A stretch of DNA of 64,000 nt from Clostridia bacterium (GCA_022786605.1 JALFWW010000003.1:1-64000); one strand, 5' to 3'; counted from the first letter of the stretch, positions 51,427 through 63,321 are shown. Notes: a model not told the origin generated them from the letters alone. Program-made: numbers and translations.

Positions 51427-51516
51427 TCATTCAAACCTCCCTTTTTTATGATAGATGGCCGCAAGGAAAAATGCCTTGCGGCTTTAGAATTGACTTCACT
51501 GCACAATCGAGATTGA

Positions 51517-52119
51517 TTATTTGGAGTACAGTTCGACGATCAGTGTTTCTTCAACGGGAACATCGATCTGTGCTCTTGTGGGTTTTGCAACTACGGTGCC
51601 GCTCAGTGCATCGTGGTTAGCTGTCAGCCATTCGGGTACCAGTCTGCCGTCTGTTACAGCCAGCACGTCTTTGTATCTCTGAATGGTTTTGTATTTTTCT
51701 TTTACTTCAACAACGTCGCCAACTTTCACCTGGTAAGAAGGAATATCTACAGGTTTGCCGTTTACTGTAACGTGTTTGTGGCGAACGATCTGTCTAGCTT
51801 CTTTTCTTGTTCTGCCGTAGCCCAGACGGAACATAACGTTGTCCAGTCTCATTTCCAGCAGCATCAGAAGGTTTTCACCAGGGATACCTTCTTTTTTCGC
51901 GATTTTTTCAGCCTGTGCATAGTAGCCGCGGAACTGTTTTTCCAGTACGCCGTAGATGAATTTTGCTTTCTGCTTTTCTCTCATCTGCAGACCGTATTCG
52001 CTCATTTTTCTATTTGCTTTCAAGTTCTGTTTTTTGGATTTTTTATCAATACCCAGGTAGATGGGATCCAGATTCAGGGATCTGCATCTTTTCAATACTG
52101 GTACTCTATCTCTAGCCAT
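51517..52119 (-). CDS. rpsD: 30S ribosomal protein S4
   Basis: S4 domain LLMLLEMRLDNVMFRLGYGRTRKEARQIVRHKHVTVNGKPV. Confidence 0.98.
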   Translation of the reverse strand: MARDRVPVLKRCRSLNLDPIYLGIDKKSKKQNLKANRKMSEYGLQMREKQKAKFIYGVLEKQFRGYYAQAEKIAKKEGIPGENLLMLLEMRLDNVMFRLGYGRTRKEARQIVRHKHVTVNGKPVDIPSYQVKVGDVVEVKEKYKTIQRYKDVLAVTDGRLVPEWLTANHDALSGTVVAKPTRAQIDVPVEETLIVELYSK

Positions 52120-52140
52120 TATTCTTACACCTCCTGAAAA

Positions 52141-52542
52141 TTATACTCTTCTGCGTTTGGGTGGTCTGCAACCATTGTGAGGAACGGGTGTAACGTCTCT
52201 GATAAGTGTTACATCCAGACCTGCAGCCTGCAGCGCGCGGATTGCAGCTTCACGGCCGCTACCGGGACCTTTAACGAAAACTTCGATTGTTTTCAGACCG
52301 TAGTCGGAAGCAGCTTTAGCAGCTGTGTCTGCTGCCATCTGTGCAGCATAAGGAGTAGATTTTCTGGAGCCTCTGAAGCCCAGCTGACCTGCGGATGCCC
52401 AGGACAGAGCATTACCTACTGCGTCAGTGATTGTAACGATTGTATTGTTAAAAGTAGACTGGATGTGAGCCTGACCACGTTCTACTTTTCTTTTGTCACG
52501 GCGTCTGCGAGTTGTAGCTTTTTTCACAGTTTTCTTAGCCAT
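52141..52542 (-). CDS. rpsK: 30S ribosomal protein S11
   Basis: [20 protein letters not shown]...[13 protein letters not shown]. Confidence 0.98.
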   Translation of the reverse strand: MAKKTVKKATTRRRRDKRKVERGQAHIQSTFNNTIVTITDAVGNALSWASAGQLGFRGSRKSTPYAAQMAADTAAKAASDYGLKTIEVFVKGPGSGREAAIRALQAAGLDVTLIRDVTPVPHNGCRPPKRRRV

Positions 52543-52569
52543 TTCTTCAAACCTCCTTCATGAAATCAA

Positions 52570-52938
52570 TTATTTCTTCTTGTTCGCAACAGTCTTTCTA
52601 GGACCTTTTCTTGTTCTTGCGTTAGTTTTTGTTTTCTGACCTCTTACAGGCAGGCCTTTTCTATGACGAATGCCTCTGTAGCAGCCGATTTCAATCAGTC
52701 GTTTGATGTTCAGAGCGATTTCTCTTCTCAGGTCACCTTCTACAGTCTGAGTTCTGTCGATGACGTCACGGATTCTAGCAACTTCTTCATCAGTCAGATC
52801 TCTAACTCTTGTATCCAGGTCTACGCCTGCTTCTTTCAGAATACGAACAGCACTGGAATGGCCAATGCCATAAACGTATGTCAAACCAACTTCAACGCGT
52901 TTTTCTCTTGGTAAGTCTACACCAGCAATACGTGCCAT
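52570..52938 (-). CDS. rpsM: 30S ribosomal protein S13
   Basis: [26 protein letters not shown]...[30 protein letters not shown]. Confidence 0.98.
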   Translation of the reverse strand: MARIAGVDLPREKRVEVGLTYVYGIGHSSAVRILKEAGVDLDTRVRDLTDEEVARIRDVIDRTQTVEGDLRREIALNIKRLIEIGCYRGIRHRKGLPVRGQKTKTNARTRKGPRKTVANKKK

Positions 52939-53162
52939 GTATATCTTGCACCTCCTATGATAATTCCTCTATCTATAACAAAAAAAGTTCAAAATAATAT
53001 TCGCATAAATTATGTTGTAAGCGTTGGGCATTACAAACGGGAAGAACAGCCGTCAGTCTGCCTGCTGCTCCCGCTGTTAACTGTATGCTCCTTCGTCCTA
53101 CTTTGACGGATTTACCAACGACTTCCGAGGACGTTTACCCCCGTAAAGCCATAACGAAATCA

Positions 53163-53276
53163 TCAGCCTTGTTTCTGTTTATGCTTGGGATTTTCACAAA
53201 TGACCATTACACGACCTTTTCTTTTGATGATTCTGCATTTTTCACACATGGGTTTTACAGATGGTCTTACTTTCAT
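53163..53276 (-). CDS. rpmJ: 50S ribosomal protein L36 (37 aa; below ORF-track cutoff)
   Basis: [37 protein letters not shown]. Confidence 0.97.
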   Translation of the reverse strand: MKVRPSVKPMCEKCRIIKRKGRVMVICENPKHKQKQG

Positions 53277-53292
53277 TGTGATCGCTCCTTCC

Positions 53293-53511
53293 TTATTTCG
53301 CTCTCCAGATGATTCTGCCCTTTGTCAGGTCATAAGGAGACATTTCCACTAACACTTTGTCACCGGGCAAAATACGGATGAAATTCATACGCAGCTTGCC
53401 GGAGATATGCGCCAAAATCTGATGGCCGTTTTCCAGTTCCACCTGAAACATGGCGTTCGGTAATTTTTCCAGCACGGTTCCTTCTACTTCAATAACGTCA
53501 TTTTTTGACAA
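53293..53511 (-). CDS. infA: translation initiation factor IF-1 (TTG start)
   Basis: (L/M)[71 protein letters not shown]. Confidence 0.97.
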   Translation of the reverse strand: MSKNDVIEVEGTVLEKLPNAMFQVELENGHQILAHISGKLRMNFIRILPGDKVLVEMSPYDLTKGRIIWRAK

Positions 53512-53530
53512 GACCAAGAACCTCCTTAAA

Positions 53531-53803
53531 TTATGTTTCCGCCAACTTCTTGTACTTTTTGATGGCCTTTGCGATATCCGCATCCAGGACATAAGCCCCT
53601 TCGGCCAGTTTATCGGCCAAAACCGTGTCCACATATCCGGTTGGCTGCACGTGGATCATCTTCTTGCGTTTTGGCTTCTCAATCTTGCGGCGTTTGCCGT
53701 CTGCCAGATAGACATAAGCCCCTTCCACAAAAAGCACCATCAACGTATCGCCCTTGTCGTGGCCGCTTTTGGAATAAACCACTTGCCCGCTCTGATATTC
53801 CAT
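53531..53803 (-). CDS. KOW domain RNA-binding protein (L14E/L27E-like)
   Basis: [48 protein letters not shown]; position next to infA. Confidence 0.88.
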   Translation of the reverse strand: MEYQSGQVVYSKSGHDKGDTLMVLFVEGAYVYLADGKRRKIEKPKRKKMIHVQPTGYVDTVLADKLAEGAYVLDADIAKAIKKYKKLAET

Positions 53804-53966
53804 CGTTCTCACCTCATTACATTCGTGGGATAACGTAAGGATTTTGACTTTTCAGCCGCCATCAAAACGGTATCATTTCTATTTCGTGGAGTCTTTCTCC
53901 ACCGAAGCCGCTCTTCGCCGCTCCCCGAAAATTTCACATTGACTCAAGCAACGCGTTCCCTTTTGC

Positions 53967-54596
53967 TCAGGCATCCAAACCAGCGATGATCGCTTTTGTG
54001 ATCTCGTCGATGGGCATGGTACCGTCTACTTCAAAGAGAATACCTTCTTTTTCATAAAAGCCTACCAGAGGTTCGCTCTGTTCGTGGAATGTCTGGATAC
54101 GTTTCTGACCAGCTTCCACTGTGTCGTCTTTACGCTGCGTCAATTTTTCGCCGCATACATCACAGATACCCTCAACTTTAGAAGGAAGGAACATTTTGTT
54201 GTATGTCGCACCGCATTTGGGACAAGTCTGTCTTGCTGTCAATCTTTCCAGCATCACTTCGTCAGGTGCATTGATATAAACAACTTTATCCAGTTTTACC
54301 ATTTCTTCCAGTTTTTCCGCCTGTACTACTGTACGAGGGAAACCATCCAGAATGAAACCTTTTTGGCAGTCGTCTTTTTTGATTCTTTCCTGAACGATGG
54401 CAATGATCAGTTCATCGGAAACCAAACCGCCTGCTGCCATAATGGATTTTGCCTGATTACCAAGCTCTGTTCCTTTTGCCACTTCTTCTCTGAGCATATC
54501 GCCTGTAGAAATATGAGCGATGCCGTAATGTTTCACCAGTCTTGCTGCCTGTGTGCCTTTGCCGGCTGCAGGCGCACCAATGAGTACCAATTTCAT
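53967..54596 (-). CDS. adk: adenylate kinase
   Basis: LIGAPAAGKGTQAARLV, GFILDGFPRTVVQAE, zinc LID cysteines CPKCGATYN...CDVCG. Confidence 0.97.
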   Translation of the reverse strand: MKLVLIGAPAAGKGTQAARLVKHYGIAHISTGDMLREEVAKGTELGNQAKSIMAAGGLVSDELIIAIVQERIKKDDCQKGFILDGFPRTVVQAEKLEEMVKLDKVVYINAPDEVMLERLTARQTCPKCGATYNKMFLPSKVEGICDVCGEKLTQRKDDTVEAGQKRIQTFHEQSEPLVGFYEKEGILFEVDGTMPIDEITKAIIAGLDA

Positions 54597-54695
54597 ATAC
54601 GAATCAACCTCTTTTCTTTATAGGCCTTCTCTCTGTTTTTCTCCCCAAGTAACAACCGGCGGGAAATGCATGCTGCATTCCCCAGGCGGCTGCTA

Positions 54696-55961
54696 TTATT
54701 CGCTCAAAAATCCTTTATAGTGACGCATCAGCAACTGGCTTTCCAGTGCTTTTACGATATCCAGTGTAACGCCAACGACGATGATCAGTGTTGTACCACC
54801 GAAGCCAACATTCACTTTGAAAATCCACTGCAGCGCAACAGGCACCATAGCCAGAATTGCGTAGCAGATTGCGCCAACCAGTGTGATTCTGCTTACCACT
54901 CTGGTGATATAAGCGCTGGTGGGCTGACCGGGTCTGATACCAGGGATGAAGCCACCGTTCTTCTTCATGTTCATCGCGATTTCATTGGGGTTGATCACGA
55001 TGGATGTGTAGAAATATGTGAAGAAGATAATGAGTAATACATACAGACACGCACCGATGGGGTGTGTCATATTCAGAACTTCAATCACCTTTGTGAAAAC
55101 TTCGCCCTTATTGGGGATGAAGTTACCAATCTGCTGCGGGAACTGCAGCAAAGAGATAGCAAAGATGATGGAGATAACGCCGGAAGTATTTACTTTGATC
55201 GGCATTGTTGTGTTTCTGCCGCTGGACTGTTTTCTGCCAACCATTTTGGAAGAATACTGTACAGGCAGTCTTCTTTCACCACGGTTTACGCAAACGATGA
55301 ATGCCAGAACAATGAGCAGAATCACCAGAATTGCTGCAACCTTTACCGCACCTTTTGCGCCGGAACCGCTGATCATATAGTACAGGCTAGCTGCACCTGT
55401 AGGCAGACCGGAAACGATGTTGATAAAGATTACCATGGAAGAACCATTGCCAATGCCTTTTGCTGTAATCTGTTCTGCCAGCCACATAACGAATGTGGAA
55501 CCACAAACCAGAGTTACAACAGAAGCGATATAGTACAGCATATTTGCTTCCACATACATGTTCTGATAGGTATATGTTAACCCAATACCCTGTATGAGCG
55601 CAAGTATTACTGTCAAATATCTGCTGTAAGACTGCAATTTTTTTCTGCCTTCGGGGCCTTCTTTGGAAAGCTGTTCAAATTTGGGAATCGCAATGGTCAA
55701 CAGCTGCATGATGATGGACGCATTGATATAGGGACCAATACCCATTGCAAAGATTGACCAGCTGGAGTTCGCGCCACCAGCAATCATGCTGTAGAGTGTG
55801 CCAACACCTGCGGATTCTCTTGCCGCAACAACGCTTGCTGCGTCAATACCGGGCAGAGCAATTTGTGTACCGATTCTGATGATTGCGAAAATCATCAGTG
55901 TGTACAGAATCTTGTTTCTGATTTCTTTCGTCTTCCAAGAATTTACGAAAATCTTAAACAA
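54696..55961 (-). CDS. secY: protein translocase subunit SecY
   Basis: Ten-TM SecY pattern, SRYLTVILALIQGIGL, GIGNGSSMVIFINIVSGLP. Confidence 0.98.
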   Translation of the reverse strand: MFKIFVNSWKTKEIRNKILYTLMIFAIIRIGTQIALPGIDAASVVAARESAGVGTLYSMIAGGANSSWSIFAMGIGPYINASIIMQLLTIAIPKFEQLSKEGPEGRKKLQSYSRYLTVILALIQGIGLTYTYQNMYVEANMLYYIASVVTLVCGSTFVMWLAEQITAKGIGNGSSMVIFINIVSGLPTGAASLYYMISGSGAKGAVKVAAILVILLIVLAFIVCVNRGERRLPVQYSSKMVGRKQSSGRNTTMPIKVNTSGVISIIFAISLLQFPQQIGNFIPNKGEVFTKVIEVLNMTHPIGACLYVLLIIFFTYFYTSIVINPNEIAMNMKKNGGFIPGIRPGQPTSAYITRVVSRITLVGAICYAILAMVPVALQWIFKVNVGFGGTTLIIVVGVTLDIVKALESQLLMRHYKGFLSE

Positions 55962-56402
55962 TTAGATCACCTCTGCTTTGCCGCCGGCTGCTTCGATTTT
56001 TTCCTGAGCTGTTTTGCTGTAGAAGTTTACTTTAACTGTCAGCTTTCTTTCCAGATCGCCTTCGCCAAGAATCTTCACGCCATCTCTAGGATTACTGATC
56101 AAACCTACGGCTTTCAAAGCATCGATATCTACTACTGTATCATTTTCAAATACATTCAGCATGGAAACGTTGATGGCAACGATTTCTTTGCTGTTTCTGC
56201 ATGTGAAGCCTCTTTTAGGGAGTCTTCTGTACAAAGGCATCTGACCGCCTTCGAAGCCGCACTTGCCGCCGGAACCGGAACGCTGGCCCTGACCTTTGTG
56301 ACCTCTGCCTGCTGTCTTACCGTTGCCGGTTGCATGACCTCTGCCTCTTCTCCAATTTTTTTCTCTGGAGCCTTCAGCAGGTCTCAATTCGCATAAGTTC
56401 AT
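55962..56402 (-). CDS. rplO: 50S ribosomal protein L15
   Basis: MNLCELRPAEGSREKNWRRGRGHATGNGKTAGRGHKGQ. Confidence 0.98.
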   Translation of the reverse strand: MNLCELRPAEGSREKNWRRGRGHATGNGKTAGRGHKGQGQRSGSGGKCGFEGGQMPLYRRLPKRGFTCRNSKEIVAINVSMLNVFENDTVVDIDALKAVGLISNPRDGVKILGEGDLERKLTVKVNFYSKTAQEKIEAAGGKAEVI

Positions 56403-56419
56403 TATGGCACCTCCTAAAA

Positions 56420-56605
56420 TTAAACTTCTTCAACTTTTACAAGGTGGCTAATCTGATGAATCATGCCTCTGATAGCCGCGTTGTCCTGTTGAATCACGCT
56501 GCTGTTTGTCTTTCTCAGACCCAGCGCCTGTACTGTTTTTTTATGTTTCGGAATTGCTCCGATTGTAGATTTCACCAATGTGATTTTAATTTCAGCCACT
56601 GTCAA
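56420..56605 (-). CDS. rpmD: 50S ribosomal protein L30
   Basis: [33 protein letters not shown]. Confidence 0.97.
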   Translation of the reverse strand: MTVAEIKITLVKSTIGAIPKHKKTVQALGLRKTNSSVIQQDNAAIRGMIHQISHLVKVEEV

Positions 56606-56612
56606 TTCCTCC

Positions 56613-57116
56613 TTAACCCAAGAGTTCTTCTACAGTAATGCCACGCAGTTTTGCTACTGCTTCAGGTGTTGTCGCTCTGGACAGACCTTCGATTGTAGCG
56701 CTTACTACGTTACGTTTGTTGTTGGAACCCAGGGATTTTGTTCTGATGTTGCGGATACCTGCCAATTCCAATACGGCACGAGCAGGGCCACCAGCGATGA
56801 TACCGGTACCTTCTGCAGCAGGCATCAGCAGAACGCTTGCGCTGCCGTATGTGCCTGTAACGCCGTGGAAGATGCTGTCTACATCATTTCTGTTTACTTC
56901 GATGATGTTTTTCATAGCGTCTTCTTTCCCTTTGCGGATAGCATCGGGGATTTCAGCAGCTTTACCAACGCCGCAGCCTACATGACCGTTGCCGTCGCCA
57001 ACAACAACCAGTGCGGAGAATCTCATGGTACGACCGCCTTTAACAACTTTTGTTACGCGGTTGATGGTAACTACTTTATCTTTCAGATCTAAAGTGCTTG
57101 GATCGATTCTTTTCAA
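56613..57116 (-). CDS. rpsE: 30S ribosomal protein S5
   Basis: [35 protein letters not shown]. Confidence 0.98.
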   Translation of the reverse strand: MKRIDPSTLDLKDKVVTINRVTKVVKGGRTMRFSALVVVGDGNGHVGCGVGKAAEIPDAIRKGKEDAMKNIIEVNRNDVDSIFHGVTGTYGSASVLLMPAAEGTGIIAGGPARAVLELAGIRNIRTKSLGSNNKRNVVSATIEGLSRATTPEAVAKLRGITVEELLG

Positions 57117-57134
57117 CTTGCTTTCCTCCTTGCC

Positions 57135-57503
57135 TTAGAATGTCAAACCGGCTTCTCTTGCTGCTTCCGCCAGGGCTTTGATTTTGCCGTGGTAAATGAA
57201 ACCGCCACGGTCAAATACAACTTCTGTGATACCTTTTTCTACTGCTTTTTTCGCAATAGCTTCGCCTACAGCTGCTGCAGCTGCTACAGTATCAGTATGT
57301 TCCAGTGTGCTAGCGATTTCAGATTCCATTGTGGAAGCTGCTACCAGTGTATGATGTGCAACGTCGTCGATGATCTGTGCATACATGTGTTTGTTGGATC
57401 TGAACACTGCCAGTCTGGGTCTCATTGCTGTACCCTTCACATGGTTGCGGATTCTGTAATGTCTTTTCTTACGAGCCGCTGCACGAGATGGCTTGTTAAT
57501 CAT
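57135..57503 (-). CDS. rplR: 50S ribosomal protein L18
   Basis: [37 protein letters not shown]. Confidence 0.98.
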   Translation of the reverse strand: MINKPSRAAARKKRHYRIRNHVKGTAMRPRLAVFRSNKHMYAQIIDDVAHHTLVAASTMESEIASTLEHTDTVAAAAAVGEAIAKKAVEKGITEVVFDRGGFIYHGKIKALAEAAREAGLTF

Positions 57504-57572
57504 AGTATTTTCACTCCGTTTCTTTCAAATCAGTCACTTTCCGATATAAACAATCACGCTGCCCGCGTCAGA

Positions 57573-58115
57573 TTATTTCTTACCGGTCTTACCAACTTTA
57601 CGTCTAATATGTTCGTCAGAGTATTTAATACCTTTGCCTTTATAGGGTTCGGGGGGACGTTTTGTTCTGATTTCAGCAGCAAACTGTCCAACTTTTTCTT
57701 TATCAATACCCTTAACAATGATTTTGTTTGTGCCTTCTACGATGGATTCGATACCTTCGGGATCTTCCATTTCTACAGGGTGAGAGTAACCCAGAGTCAG
57801 GGTCAGCTTCTTACCGGATTTTGCAGCTCTGTAACCAACACCGTTGATTTCCAGTGTTTTTTCATAACCCTGAGTAACGCCAACGATCATGTTGAAGATC
57901 AGAGTTCTTGTCAGGCCGTGTAATGCTTTATTTCTTTTCAGGTCGTTGGGTCTTGTTACCACAATCTGACCATCTTCCATTGCGATATGCATGTCAGCGG
58001 ATAATTTTCTTTCCAGTGTGCCTTTGGGGCCTTTCACTGTCAGCAGATTGCCTTCGCCGATTTTTACTTCAACACCGGCAGGTACTGCTACGGGCAATTT
58101 ACCGATTCTAGACAT
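57573..58115 (-). CDS. rplF: 50S ribosomal protein L6
   Basis: [19 protein letters not shown]...[31 protein letters not shown]. Confidence 0.98.
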   Translation of the reverse strand: MSRIGKLPVAVPAGVEVKIGEGNLLTVKGPKGTLERKLSADMHIAMEDGQIVVTRPNDLKRNKALHGLTRTLIFNMIVGVTQGYEKTLEINGVGYRAAKSGKKLTLTLGYSHPVEMEDPEGIESIVEGTNKIIVKGIDKEKVGQFAAEIRTKRPPEPYKGKGIKYSDEHIRRKVGKTGKK

Positions 58116-58147
58116 GGTCTGCACCTCCTAATACTTGTCGATTTATA

Positions 58148-58555
58148 TTACCAAACGAAAGCAACAACTTCGCCGCCAACGCCTGCTTTTCTTGCTTCTT
58201 TATCTGTCATCAAGCCATTGCTTGTGGAAATGATGGCAATTCCCAGACCGCCCAGAACTTTAGGCAGTTCGTCTTTGCCTGCGAAAACTCTCAGACCGGG
58301 TTTGGAAATTCTTTTCAGACCTGTGATAACTTTTTCATTTTTGTCTGCACCATATTTCAGGCTGATACGCAGTGTGGATTTGATGCCATCTTCGATGACT
58401 TCATAACCTTTTACATAACCTTCTTTAGTTAAAATGTCCGCAATTGCTTTCTTCATCTTGGAAGAAGGAACATCTACTGTATCGTGTTTCGCAATATTAC
58501 CGTTTCTGATTCTAGTGAGCATATCTGCGATAGGGTCGCTCATGGACATTGTCAA
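58148..58555 (-). CDS. rpsH: 30S ribosomal protein S8
   Basis: [37 protein letters not shown]. Start codon ambiguous between nearby Met residues. Confidence 0.97.
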   Translation of the reverse strand: MTMSMSDPIADMLTRIRNGNIAKHDTVDVPSSKMKKAIADILTKEGYVKGYEVIEDGIKSTLRISLKYGADKNEKVITGLKRISKPGLRVFAGKDELPKVLGGLGIAIISTSNGLMTDKEARKAGVGGEVVAFVW

Positions 58556-58570
58556 TTCCTCCTTTCGTTC

Positions 58571-58756
58571 TTACCAGCTTGCTTTCTTTACGCCGGGAAT
58601 CTGACCTTTGTATGCCAGTTCACGGAAGCAAATACGGCAAATTCCATATTTTTTCAGTACAGAGTGAGGTCTGCCGCACACTCTGCAACGTGTGTAAGCT
58701 CTTGTAGAGAATTTAGGTTTTCTCTGCTGCTTTACAACCATAGATGTTTTAGCCAT
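58571..58756 (-). CDS. rpsN: 30S ribosomal protein S14 type Z (zinc-binding)
   Basis: [25 protein letters not shown] (CxxC...CxxC). Confidence 0.97.
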   Translation of the reverse strand: MAKTSMVVKQQRKPKFSTRAYTRCRVCGRPHSVLKKYGICRICFRELAYKGQIPGVKKASW

Positions 58757-58773
58757 TTTTGTCCCTCCCTTGA

Positions 58774-59313
58774 TTATTTTGCGAATGGCATACCGAACAA
58801 TCTCAGTAATTCTCTTGCTTCTTCGTCTGTTTTCGCTGTTGTTACGAAAACGATATCCATACCTCTGATTTTGTCTACTTTATCGTATTCGATTTCAGGG
58901 AAGATCAGCTGTTCTTTGATACCCATTGTGTAGTTACCTCTGCCGTCAAAGCTGTTAGCTTTCACACCACGGAAGTCACGTACACGAGGCAGCGCAATGT
59001 TGATCAGTCTGTCAGCGAATTCGTACATTCTGTCGCCTCTCAGTGTAACTTTGCAACCGATGTTCATGCCTTCACGCAGTTTGAAGTTCGCAACGGATTT
59101 TTTTGCTTTTGTTACCAGAGGTTTCTGACCGGAAATGGTAGCCATATCCTTTACAGCGCCGTCCAGAACTTTCGCATTTTCTTTTGCTTCGCCTACGCCC
59201 ATGTTGATGATGATTTTTTCAATCTTGGGTACAGCCAGCTTGTTTGTATATGAAAACTTTTTGGTCATTTCAGGGATAATTTCTGTGTTATAGAAATCTC
59301 TTAATCTGCTCAT
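58774..59313 (-). CDS. rplE: 50S ribosomal protein L5
   Basis: [40 protein letters not shown]. Confidence 0.98.
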   Translation of the reverse strand: MSRLRDFYNTEIIPEMTKKFSYTNKLAVPKIEKIIINMGVGEAKENAKVLDGAVKDMATISGQKPLVTKAKKSVANFKLREGMNIGCKVTLRGDRMYEFADRLINIALPRVRDFRGVKANSFDGRGNYTMGIKEQLIFPEIEYDKVDKIRGMDIVFVTTAKTDEEARELLRLFGMPFAK

Positions 59314-59335
59314 TGTTTACCTCCTTTCACAGGGA

Positions 59336-59647
59336 TTAGTCGATAACTTCGCCTGTTTTTTTCGCTACTCTTACTTTTTTACCGTCTTTGATCATTGCAC
59401 CCAGGCGTGTTGCTTTGCCGTTGTGCAGGTACATTACGTTGGAAGCGTGGATGGAACCTTCTTTTTTCACGATGCCGCCCTGCTGATTCTGCATGGAGGG
59501 TTTTGTGTGTTTGGAAATCATGTTTACGCCTTCAACGATGACACGGTTGTTTTTTCTATCTACATGAAGGATCTTGCCTTCTTTGCCTTTGTCTTTACCA
59601 GCGATGACAACAACTTTGTCACCTGTTTTCAATTTCATGTTAGCCAC
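59336..59647 (-). CDS. rplX: 50S ribosomal protein L24
   Basis: [38 protein letters not shown]. Confidence 0.98.
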   Translation of the reverse strand: MANMKLKTGDKVVVIAGKDKGKEGKILHVDRKNNRVIVEGVNMISKHTKPSMQNQQGGIVKKEGSIHASNVMYLHNGKATRLGAMIKDGKKVRVAKKTGEVID

Positions 59648-59660
59648 CTAGCACACCTCC

Positions 59661-60029
59661 TTATAATACTTCCGGTGCCAGAGAAAGAATTTTCATGAAC
59701 TGTTTCTCTCTCAGCTCTCTTGCAACGGGCCCGAAGATACGAGTACCTCTGGGGTTTTTGTCTTCTTTGATGATAACCGCTGCGTTTTCGTCGAATCTGA
59801 TATAGCTGCCGTCTGCTCTGCCTACGGGATGAACGGTTCTAACGACTACTGCTTTTACAACGTCGCCTTTTTTAACAACACCGCCGGGTGTTGCGTCTTT
59901 AACTGCAGCTACGATAATATCGCCAACTCCTGCATATCTTCTGGTGGAACCACCCAGTACTCTGATGCAAAGGAGTTCTTTTGCTCCTGAATTGTCTGCT
60001 ACTTTCAATCTGGTTTCTTGCTGAACCAT
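59661..60029 (-). CDS. rplN: 50S ribosomal protein L14
   Basis: [27 protein letters not shown]. Confidence 0.98.
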   Translation of the reverse strand: MVQQETRLKVADNSGAKELLCIRVLGGSTRRYAGVGDIIVAAVKDATPGGVVKKGDVVKAVVVRTVHPVGRADGSYIRFDENAAVIIKEDKNPRGTRIFGPVARELREKQFMKILSLAPEVL

Positions 60030-60052
60030 CTAAATTCCTCCTCTCTGCAGGA

Positions 60053-60310
60053 TTATTTTGCTTTTTCGATGATGCTTACAAGTCTCCATCTCTTGTCTTT
60101 GGACAGAGGTCTTGTTTCCATAACCTTTACACGGTCGCCGATACCGCATTCGTTGTTTTCGTCATGGGCTTTCAGCTTGTAAGTTCTGTTTACGATCTTA
60201 CCATACAAAGGGTGTTTTACTTTATCTTCTACAGCAACTACGATTGTTTTGTCCATCTTGTCGCTGACTACTCTACCGATTCTGGTTTTACGAAGATTTC
60301 TTTCTTCCAC
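60053..60310 (-). CDS. rpsQ: 30S ribosomal protein S17
   Basis: [34 protein letters not shown]. Confidence 0.98.
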   Translation of the reverse strand: MEERNLRKTRIGRVVSDKMDKTIVVAVEDKVKHPLYGKIVNRTYKLKAHDENNECGIGDRVKVMETRPLSKDKRWRLVSIIEKAK

Positions 60311-60342
60311 GTTGTGTGCCTCCTTTCGCTAAACCGTGTCTA

Positions 60343-60552
60343 TTATTTTACTTCTCTTGCTTTCTGTGTCATTACTGTCTGGATTCTTGCGATGTTCTTA
60401 CGAACTTCCTTGATTCTTGCTGTGTTATCCAACTGATTTGTTGCGTTCTGGAATCTCAGGTTGAACAGTTCTTTTTTAGCGGAAACAAGGTCCTTCTGTA
60501 ATTCATCAGCAGTTTTACCCATCAATTCACTTACATAACCTTTTGTTTTCAC
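60343..60552 (-). CDS. rpmC: 50S ribosomal protein L29
   Basis: [11 protein letters not shown]-type motif ([37 protein letters not shown]). Confidence 0.97.
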   Translation of the reverse strand: MKTKGYVSELMGKTADELQKDLVSAKKELFNLRFQNATNQLDNTARIKEVRKNIARIQTVMTQKAREVK

Positions 60553-60986
60553 TGATGATCACCTGCCATTTCTGCTGCTTCTGCCTTGGAAACGATTTTG
60601 CACTTGATGGGCAGTTTGTGGATTGCCAGTCTCAGTGCTTCTCTTGCTGTTTCTTCTGCAACGCCGCCGATTTCAAACATAACTCTGCCGGGTTTTACTA
60701 CTGCTACCCAATATTCGGGAGCGCCTTTACCGGAACCCATACGAGTACCGATAGGTTTTGCGGAAACGGGTTTGTCAGGGAAAATTTTGATCCAAACGTC
60801 ACCGCCACGTTTAATATGTCTTGTCATCGCAACACGAGCTGCTTCGATCTGATTGGATGTGATCCATGTGGGTTCCATAGCCATGATACCAAAGTCGCCG
60901 TAAGTAACTTTGTTACCTCTGTAAGCGCGACCTTTCATGGAACCTCTCTGCTGTTTACGATGTTTTACTCTTTTAGGCATTAACAT
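60549..60986 (-). CDS. rplP: 50S ribosomal protein L16
   Basis: [48 protein letters not shown]. Confidence 0.98.
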   Translation of the reverse strand: MLMPKRVKHRKQQRGSMKGRAYRGNKVTYGDFGIMAMEPTWITSNQIEAARVAMTRHIKRGGDVWIKIFPDKPVSAKPIGTRMGSGKGAPEYWVAVVKPGRVMFEIGGVAEETAREALRLAIHKLPIKCKIVSKAEAAEMAGDHQ

Positions 60987-60988
60987 AA

Positions 60989-61648
60989 TTACTTAGCGCC
61001 TCCTTCCTTTTTCGCTGCTTTTACAGGAAGTACCTCACCTTTGTAAATCCAAACCTTTACGCCCAGTTTGCCGTATGTTGTATCAGCTTCTGCGAAGCCG
61101 TAGTCGATGTCTGCGCGCAGTGTCTGCAGGGGGATGGTACCGTCATGGTAGCTTTCAGTACGAGCAATATCAGCGCCGCCCAGACGACCGCTTACTGCTG
61201 TTTTGATACCTTTTGCACCGAATTTCATTGTTCTGCCCATTGCCTGTTTCATTGCACGACGGAATGTTACACGGTTTTCCAGATCCAGTGCGATTCTTTC
61301 AGCAACCAGCTGAGCGTCTGTTTCGGGTCTTTTGATTTCTTCGATGTTCACAGCAACCTTCTGGCTTGTCATCTTCTGGATTTCGCCTTTGAGTTCTTCG
61401 ATTGCCTGACCATTTTTACCGATAACGATACCGGGTTTTGCTGTATATACGCTGATCTTTACGCGGCCAGCTGTTCTTTCGATAGCGATTTTGGAAACGC
61501 CTGCTGCGTAGAGTTTCTTTTTGATGAATTTTCTGATTTTAACGTCTTCTACCAGGTAATCAGCAAAGTCTTTTTCAGCATACCATTTGGTATCCCAGTC
61601 TTTGATGATACCGACTCTTAATCCATGTGGATTTACTTTCTGTCCCAT
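60989..61648 (-). CDS. rpsC: 30S ribosomal protein S3
   Basis: [34 protein letters not shown]-domain [16 protein letters not shown]. Confidence 0.98.
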   Translation of the reverse strand: MGQKVNPHGLRVGIIKDWDTKWYAEKDFADYLVEDVKIRKFIKKKLYAAGVSKIAIERTAGRVKISVYTAKPGIVIGKNGQAIEELKGEIQKMTSQKVAVNIEEIKRPETDAQLVAERIALDLENRVTFRRAMKQAMGRTMKFGAKGIKTAVSGRLGGADIARTESYHDGTIPLQTLRADIDYGFAEADTTYGKLGVKVWIYKGEVLPVKAAKKEGGAK

Positions 61649-61659
61649 TGTGTACCTCC

Positions 61660-62049
61660 TTATCTCTCATTGAGAATGATGGAAATGTGGCAAGATCTTT
61701 TCAGAATGCGGTAAGCTCTGCCCTGTGCTCTGGGGCGGATTCTCTTCATTGTAGGACCCTGATCCGCACTTACCTCTTCTACATACAGTTTGCTCACGTC
61801 CATACCCAAGTTGTTTTCTGCGTTTGCCATTGCGGATTTCAGAACTTTCGCAATGATTTCAGAAGCATATCTTGGAGAATAATTCAACATCGCTGCTGCT
61901 GTTACAACGTCTTTGCCTTTGATCTGATCCAAAACGATTTTTGCTTTTGTTGCAGGGATACCTACATATTTCGCAGTAGCGTGGGGTCTTTTTTCCTGTG
62001 TTGCGATATTTCTTTCTTTCTTAATTTGGCTTCTATGACCTTTTGCCAT
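61660..62049 (-). CDS. rplV: 50S ribosomal protein L22
   Basis: [25 protein letters not shown]...[16 protein letters not shown]. Confidence 0.97.
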   Translation of the reverse strand: MAKGHRSQIKKERNIATQEKRPHATAKYVGIPATKAKIVLDQIKGKDVVTAAAMLNYSPRYASEIIAKVLKSAMANAENNLGMDVSKLYVEEVSADQGPTMKRIRPRAQGRAYRILKRSCHISIILNER

Positions 62050-62078
62050 GAACGAAACCTCCTTTCGTTTCAAACTTA

Positions 62079-62363
62079 TTACCGAACTCTAGATTTCTTT
62101 TCTGCGTCTTTGCCGTGGCCTCTGTAAGTTCTTGTCAGAGCGAATTCGCCCAGTTTGTGGCCAACCATGTCTTCTGTGATATATACGGGAACATGTCTTC
62201 TGCCGTCATAAACCGCGATTGTATGACCGATCATATCGGGGTAGATTGTAGAACGGCGAGACCATGTTTTGATTACGTTCTTTTCGCCTGCTGCGTTCAT
62301 TGCGTCGATTTTCTTCAGCAGATGATCGTCAGCGAAAGGTCCCTTTTTCAGTGATCTGCTCAT
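62079..62363 (-). CDS. rpsS: 30S ribosomal protein S19
   Basis: [20 protein letters not shown]...[14 protein letters not shown]. Confidence 0.98.
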   Translation of the reverse strand: MSRSLKKGPFADDHLLKKIDAMNAAGEKNVIKTWSRRSTIYPDMIGHTIAVYDGRRHVPVYITEDMVGHKLGEFALTRTYRGHGKDAEKKSRVR

Positions 62364-62416
62364 TATTTCATCCTCCTTGTTTCATGCTCTGTGCTCATGC
62401 GGCACATCGAAATTCA

Positions 62417-63256
62417 TTAGCCGTTTCTACGACGAATGATATATTTGTTGGAAGCTTTGTGTTTGTTTCTTGTTTTGTAGCCCATTGCAGGTTTGCCCCA
62501 AGGTGTCATAGGAGATGGACGACCGATAGGTGCTCTACCTTCACCACCACCGTGAGGGTGATCGTTAGGGTTCATTACGGAACCTCTTACGGTAGGTCTG
62601 ATACCCATGTGACGTTTTCTACCTGCTTTACCGATGTGAACCAGTTCGTGGTCGATGTTGCCAACCTGACCGATTGTTGCTCTGCATTCGATGGGCAGCA
62701 GTCTCATTTCGCCGGAGGGCAGTTTAACTGTTGCATATTTGCCTTCTTTTGCCATCAGCTGTGCAACGTTACCAGCGGAACGAACCAGCTGGCCGCCTTT
62801 GCCGGGTTTCATTTCGATATTGTGGATGCTTGCACCAACGGGGATCATGCTCATAGGCAGTGTGTTGCCCAGTTTAACTTCGGCTTCAGGACCGTTCATG
62901 ATGTGGTCGCCAACATGCAGACCAACGGGAGCCAGAATGTAGGATTTTGTACCGTCAGCGTAAACGATCAGAGCGATGTTTGCTGTTCTGTTGGGATCGT
63001 ATTCGATTGCTTTTACTGTTGCAGGAATACCATCTTTGTTGCGTTTGAAGTCTACCAGTCTGTATTTGATGGCAGCGCCGCCGCCTTTGTGACGAACTGT
63101 GATTTTACCCTGGTTATTTCTACCGGAGTTTTTCTTCAGGTGTACCACCAGAGATTTCTCGGGTGTGGATTTTGTGATTTCATCAAATGCGGACACTGTC
63201 ATGTGTCTTCTGGACGGTGTATATGGCTTATATCTTTTAATTGCCATTTTTTCCAC
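62417..63256 (-). CDS. rplB: 50S ribosomal protein L2
   Basis: [22 protein letters not shown]...[24 protein letters not shown]. Confidence 0.98.
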   Translation of the reverse strand: MEKMAIKRYKPYTPSRRHMTVSAFDEITKSTPEKSLVVHLKKNSGRNNQGKITVRHKGGGAAIKYRLVDFKRNKDGIPATVKAIEYDPNRTANIALIVYADGTKSYILAPVGLHVGDHIMNGPEAEVKLGNTLPMSMIPVGASIHNIEMKPGKGGQLVRSAGNVAQLMAKEGKYATVKLPSGEMRLLPIECRATIGQVGNIDHELVHIGKAGRKRHMGIRPTVRGSVMNPNDHPHGGGEGRAPIGRPSPMTPWGKPAMGYKTRNKHKASNKYIIRRRNG

Positions 63257-63321
63257 TCCTTTCGATAAGTGATTATCTGTCTACACGTTTCCGTGTGTTT
63301 TGCGTTCAAGTGCCTTCCGGA

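Noticed and set aside
54661-54683. gggaaatgcatgctgcattcccc hairpin between adk and secY
   Set aside because: Strong stem but no T-run and intra-operonic; not enough to call a terminator or regulatory RNA.
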